Positions 5,090 through 5,269 of a stretch of 5,269 nucleotides of DNA are shown piece by piece. The notes beneath the pieces are model-generated. The model saw nothing but the letters and a program-made list of their open reading frames with translations, made no database searches and was not told the DNA's origin. Position 1 is the stretch's first letter; each line of letters opens with the position of its first letter. A program made the translations under genes and the position numbers. Source of the DNA: DASYAN01 sp036501345 (GTDB taxonomy: Bacteria; Chloroflexota; Ktedonobacteria; Ktedonobacterales; Ktedonobacteraceae); NCBI GenBank assembly GCA_036501345.1, contig DASYAN010000439.1, forward strand, positions 1 to 5,269, in the 5' to 3' direction.

Positions 5090-5269
5090 TCACGATGAGG
5101 TCTGTGCTGTTATCAGTTCCATCACTTCAGCGGCACAGCCCCATGAAAGTGTAACTCCAGCTCCTCCGTGGCCATAATTATGGATACCGTATCCATCTCT
5201 AAGGGTGGTGGACTTGGAGCAAGTCAAGGGAGAGAGCGTGGGAAGTCTGCCACCAAGAGGTATGATTCC
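5090..5269 (-). CDS. D-amino acid oxidase-type FAD-dependent oxidoreductase, C-terminal 59 codons; 5' end outside the window
   Basis: An open minus-strand frame enters from the right edge and stops at TGA 5092-5090. It contains GIHNYGHGGAGVTLSWGC (visible residues 28-45) followed by AAEVMELI. This is the C-terminal signature of D-amino acid oxidase / D-aspartate oxidase (HNYGHGGxGxTxxWGCAxE), where the glycine-rich segment contacts FAD. Such enzymes oxidise D-amino acids to 2-oxo acids with release of ammonia and hydrogen peroxide. The protein ends about 10 residues after the signature without an obvious peroxisome-like or membrane tail. The substrate-binding GxRPxR motif expected some 26 residues before HNYG is not clear: the frame reads GIIPLGGRLPTL there. 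The family is secure from the signature, but substrate and integrity of the whole gene cannot be judged. It lies on the same strand as, and 128 bases from, the peptidase-like gene. Confidence 0.85.
   Translation of the reverse strand, partial: GIIPLGGRLPTLSPLTCSKSTTLRDGYGIHNYGHGGAGVTLSWGCAAEVMELITAQTSS

Noticed and set aside
1..5269. CRISPR arrays, tRNA or rRNA genes, insertion sequences, toxin-antitoxin or phage defence genes
   Set aside because: No direct-repeat arrays, cloverleaf-like sequence, transposase motifs or defence-family motifs were seen on either strand; nearly all of the window is accounted for by metabolic genes.

Overview
The window is a 5.3 kb stretch of ordinary bacterial chromosome, about half G+C, with tightly packed single-domain genes. 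It shows no phage, insertion-sequence, CRISPR or tRNA/rRNA signal. The organism cannot be named from this sequence. Promoter-like hexamers and purine-rich ribosome-binding sites are conventional. A membrane-anchored MurF-like ligase next to a Ddl with the variant NEINPIPGSLSFYLW motif would fit a Chloroflexota or Bacillota soil-type bacterium, but that is a weak inference.

Left block, plus strand (1-3195): three genes read rightward. First is the C-terminal part of a D-Ala-D-Ala ligase family ATP-grasp enzyme, cut by the window edge. After a 125-base gap comes an alpha/beta hydrolase whose ribosome-binding site is built into a perfect 11-bp hairpin. It is followed, with a TGATG stop/start overlap, by a MurF-like Mur ligase. 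In that ligase the usual N-terminal UDP-MurNAc-binding domain is replaced by about 170 residues of membrane segments. A Ddl makes a D,D-dipeptide and a MurF attaches one to a peptidoglycan precursor, so the block looks like a cell-wall stem-peptide cassette with an accessory hydrolase. Several active-site positions in both ligases appear changed, so it may be a specialised paralogous route rather than the housekeeping pathway.

Right block, minus strand (5269-3222): three genes read leftward and converge on the first block with only 26 bases between stop codons. In transcription order they are the last 59 codons of a D-amino-acid-oxidase-type flavoprotein, a 127-128 base regulatory gap, a proline-iminopeptidase-type hydrolase, and 9 bases later a nitrilase-superfamily amidohydrolase. 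The gap holds a recognisable promoter (perfect TATAAT) with a small dyad in its spacer. It also holds a longer inverted repeat whose arms resemble CIRCE half-sites and which is followed by a T-tract. Together the three enzymes suggest breakdown of (D-)amino acid amides or small peptides with oxidation of the released amino acid. This is inference from gene context.

The points most worth a second look are the membrane MurF-like enzyme with its apparently missing carbamylated lysine and KGS motif, the altered acceptor pocket and long omega loop of the Ddl, the ribosome-binding-site-masking hairpin, and the CIRCE-like leader of the peptidase-amidase operon.
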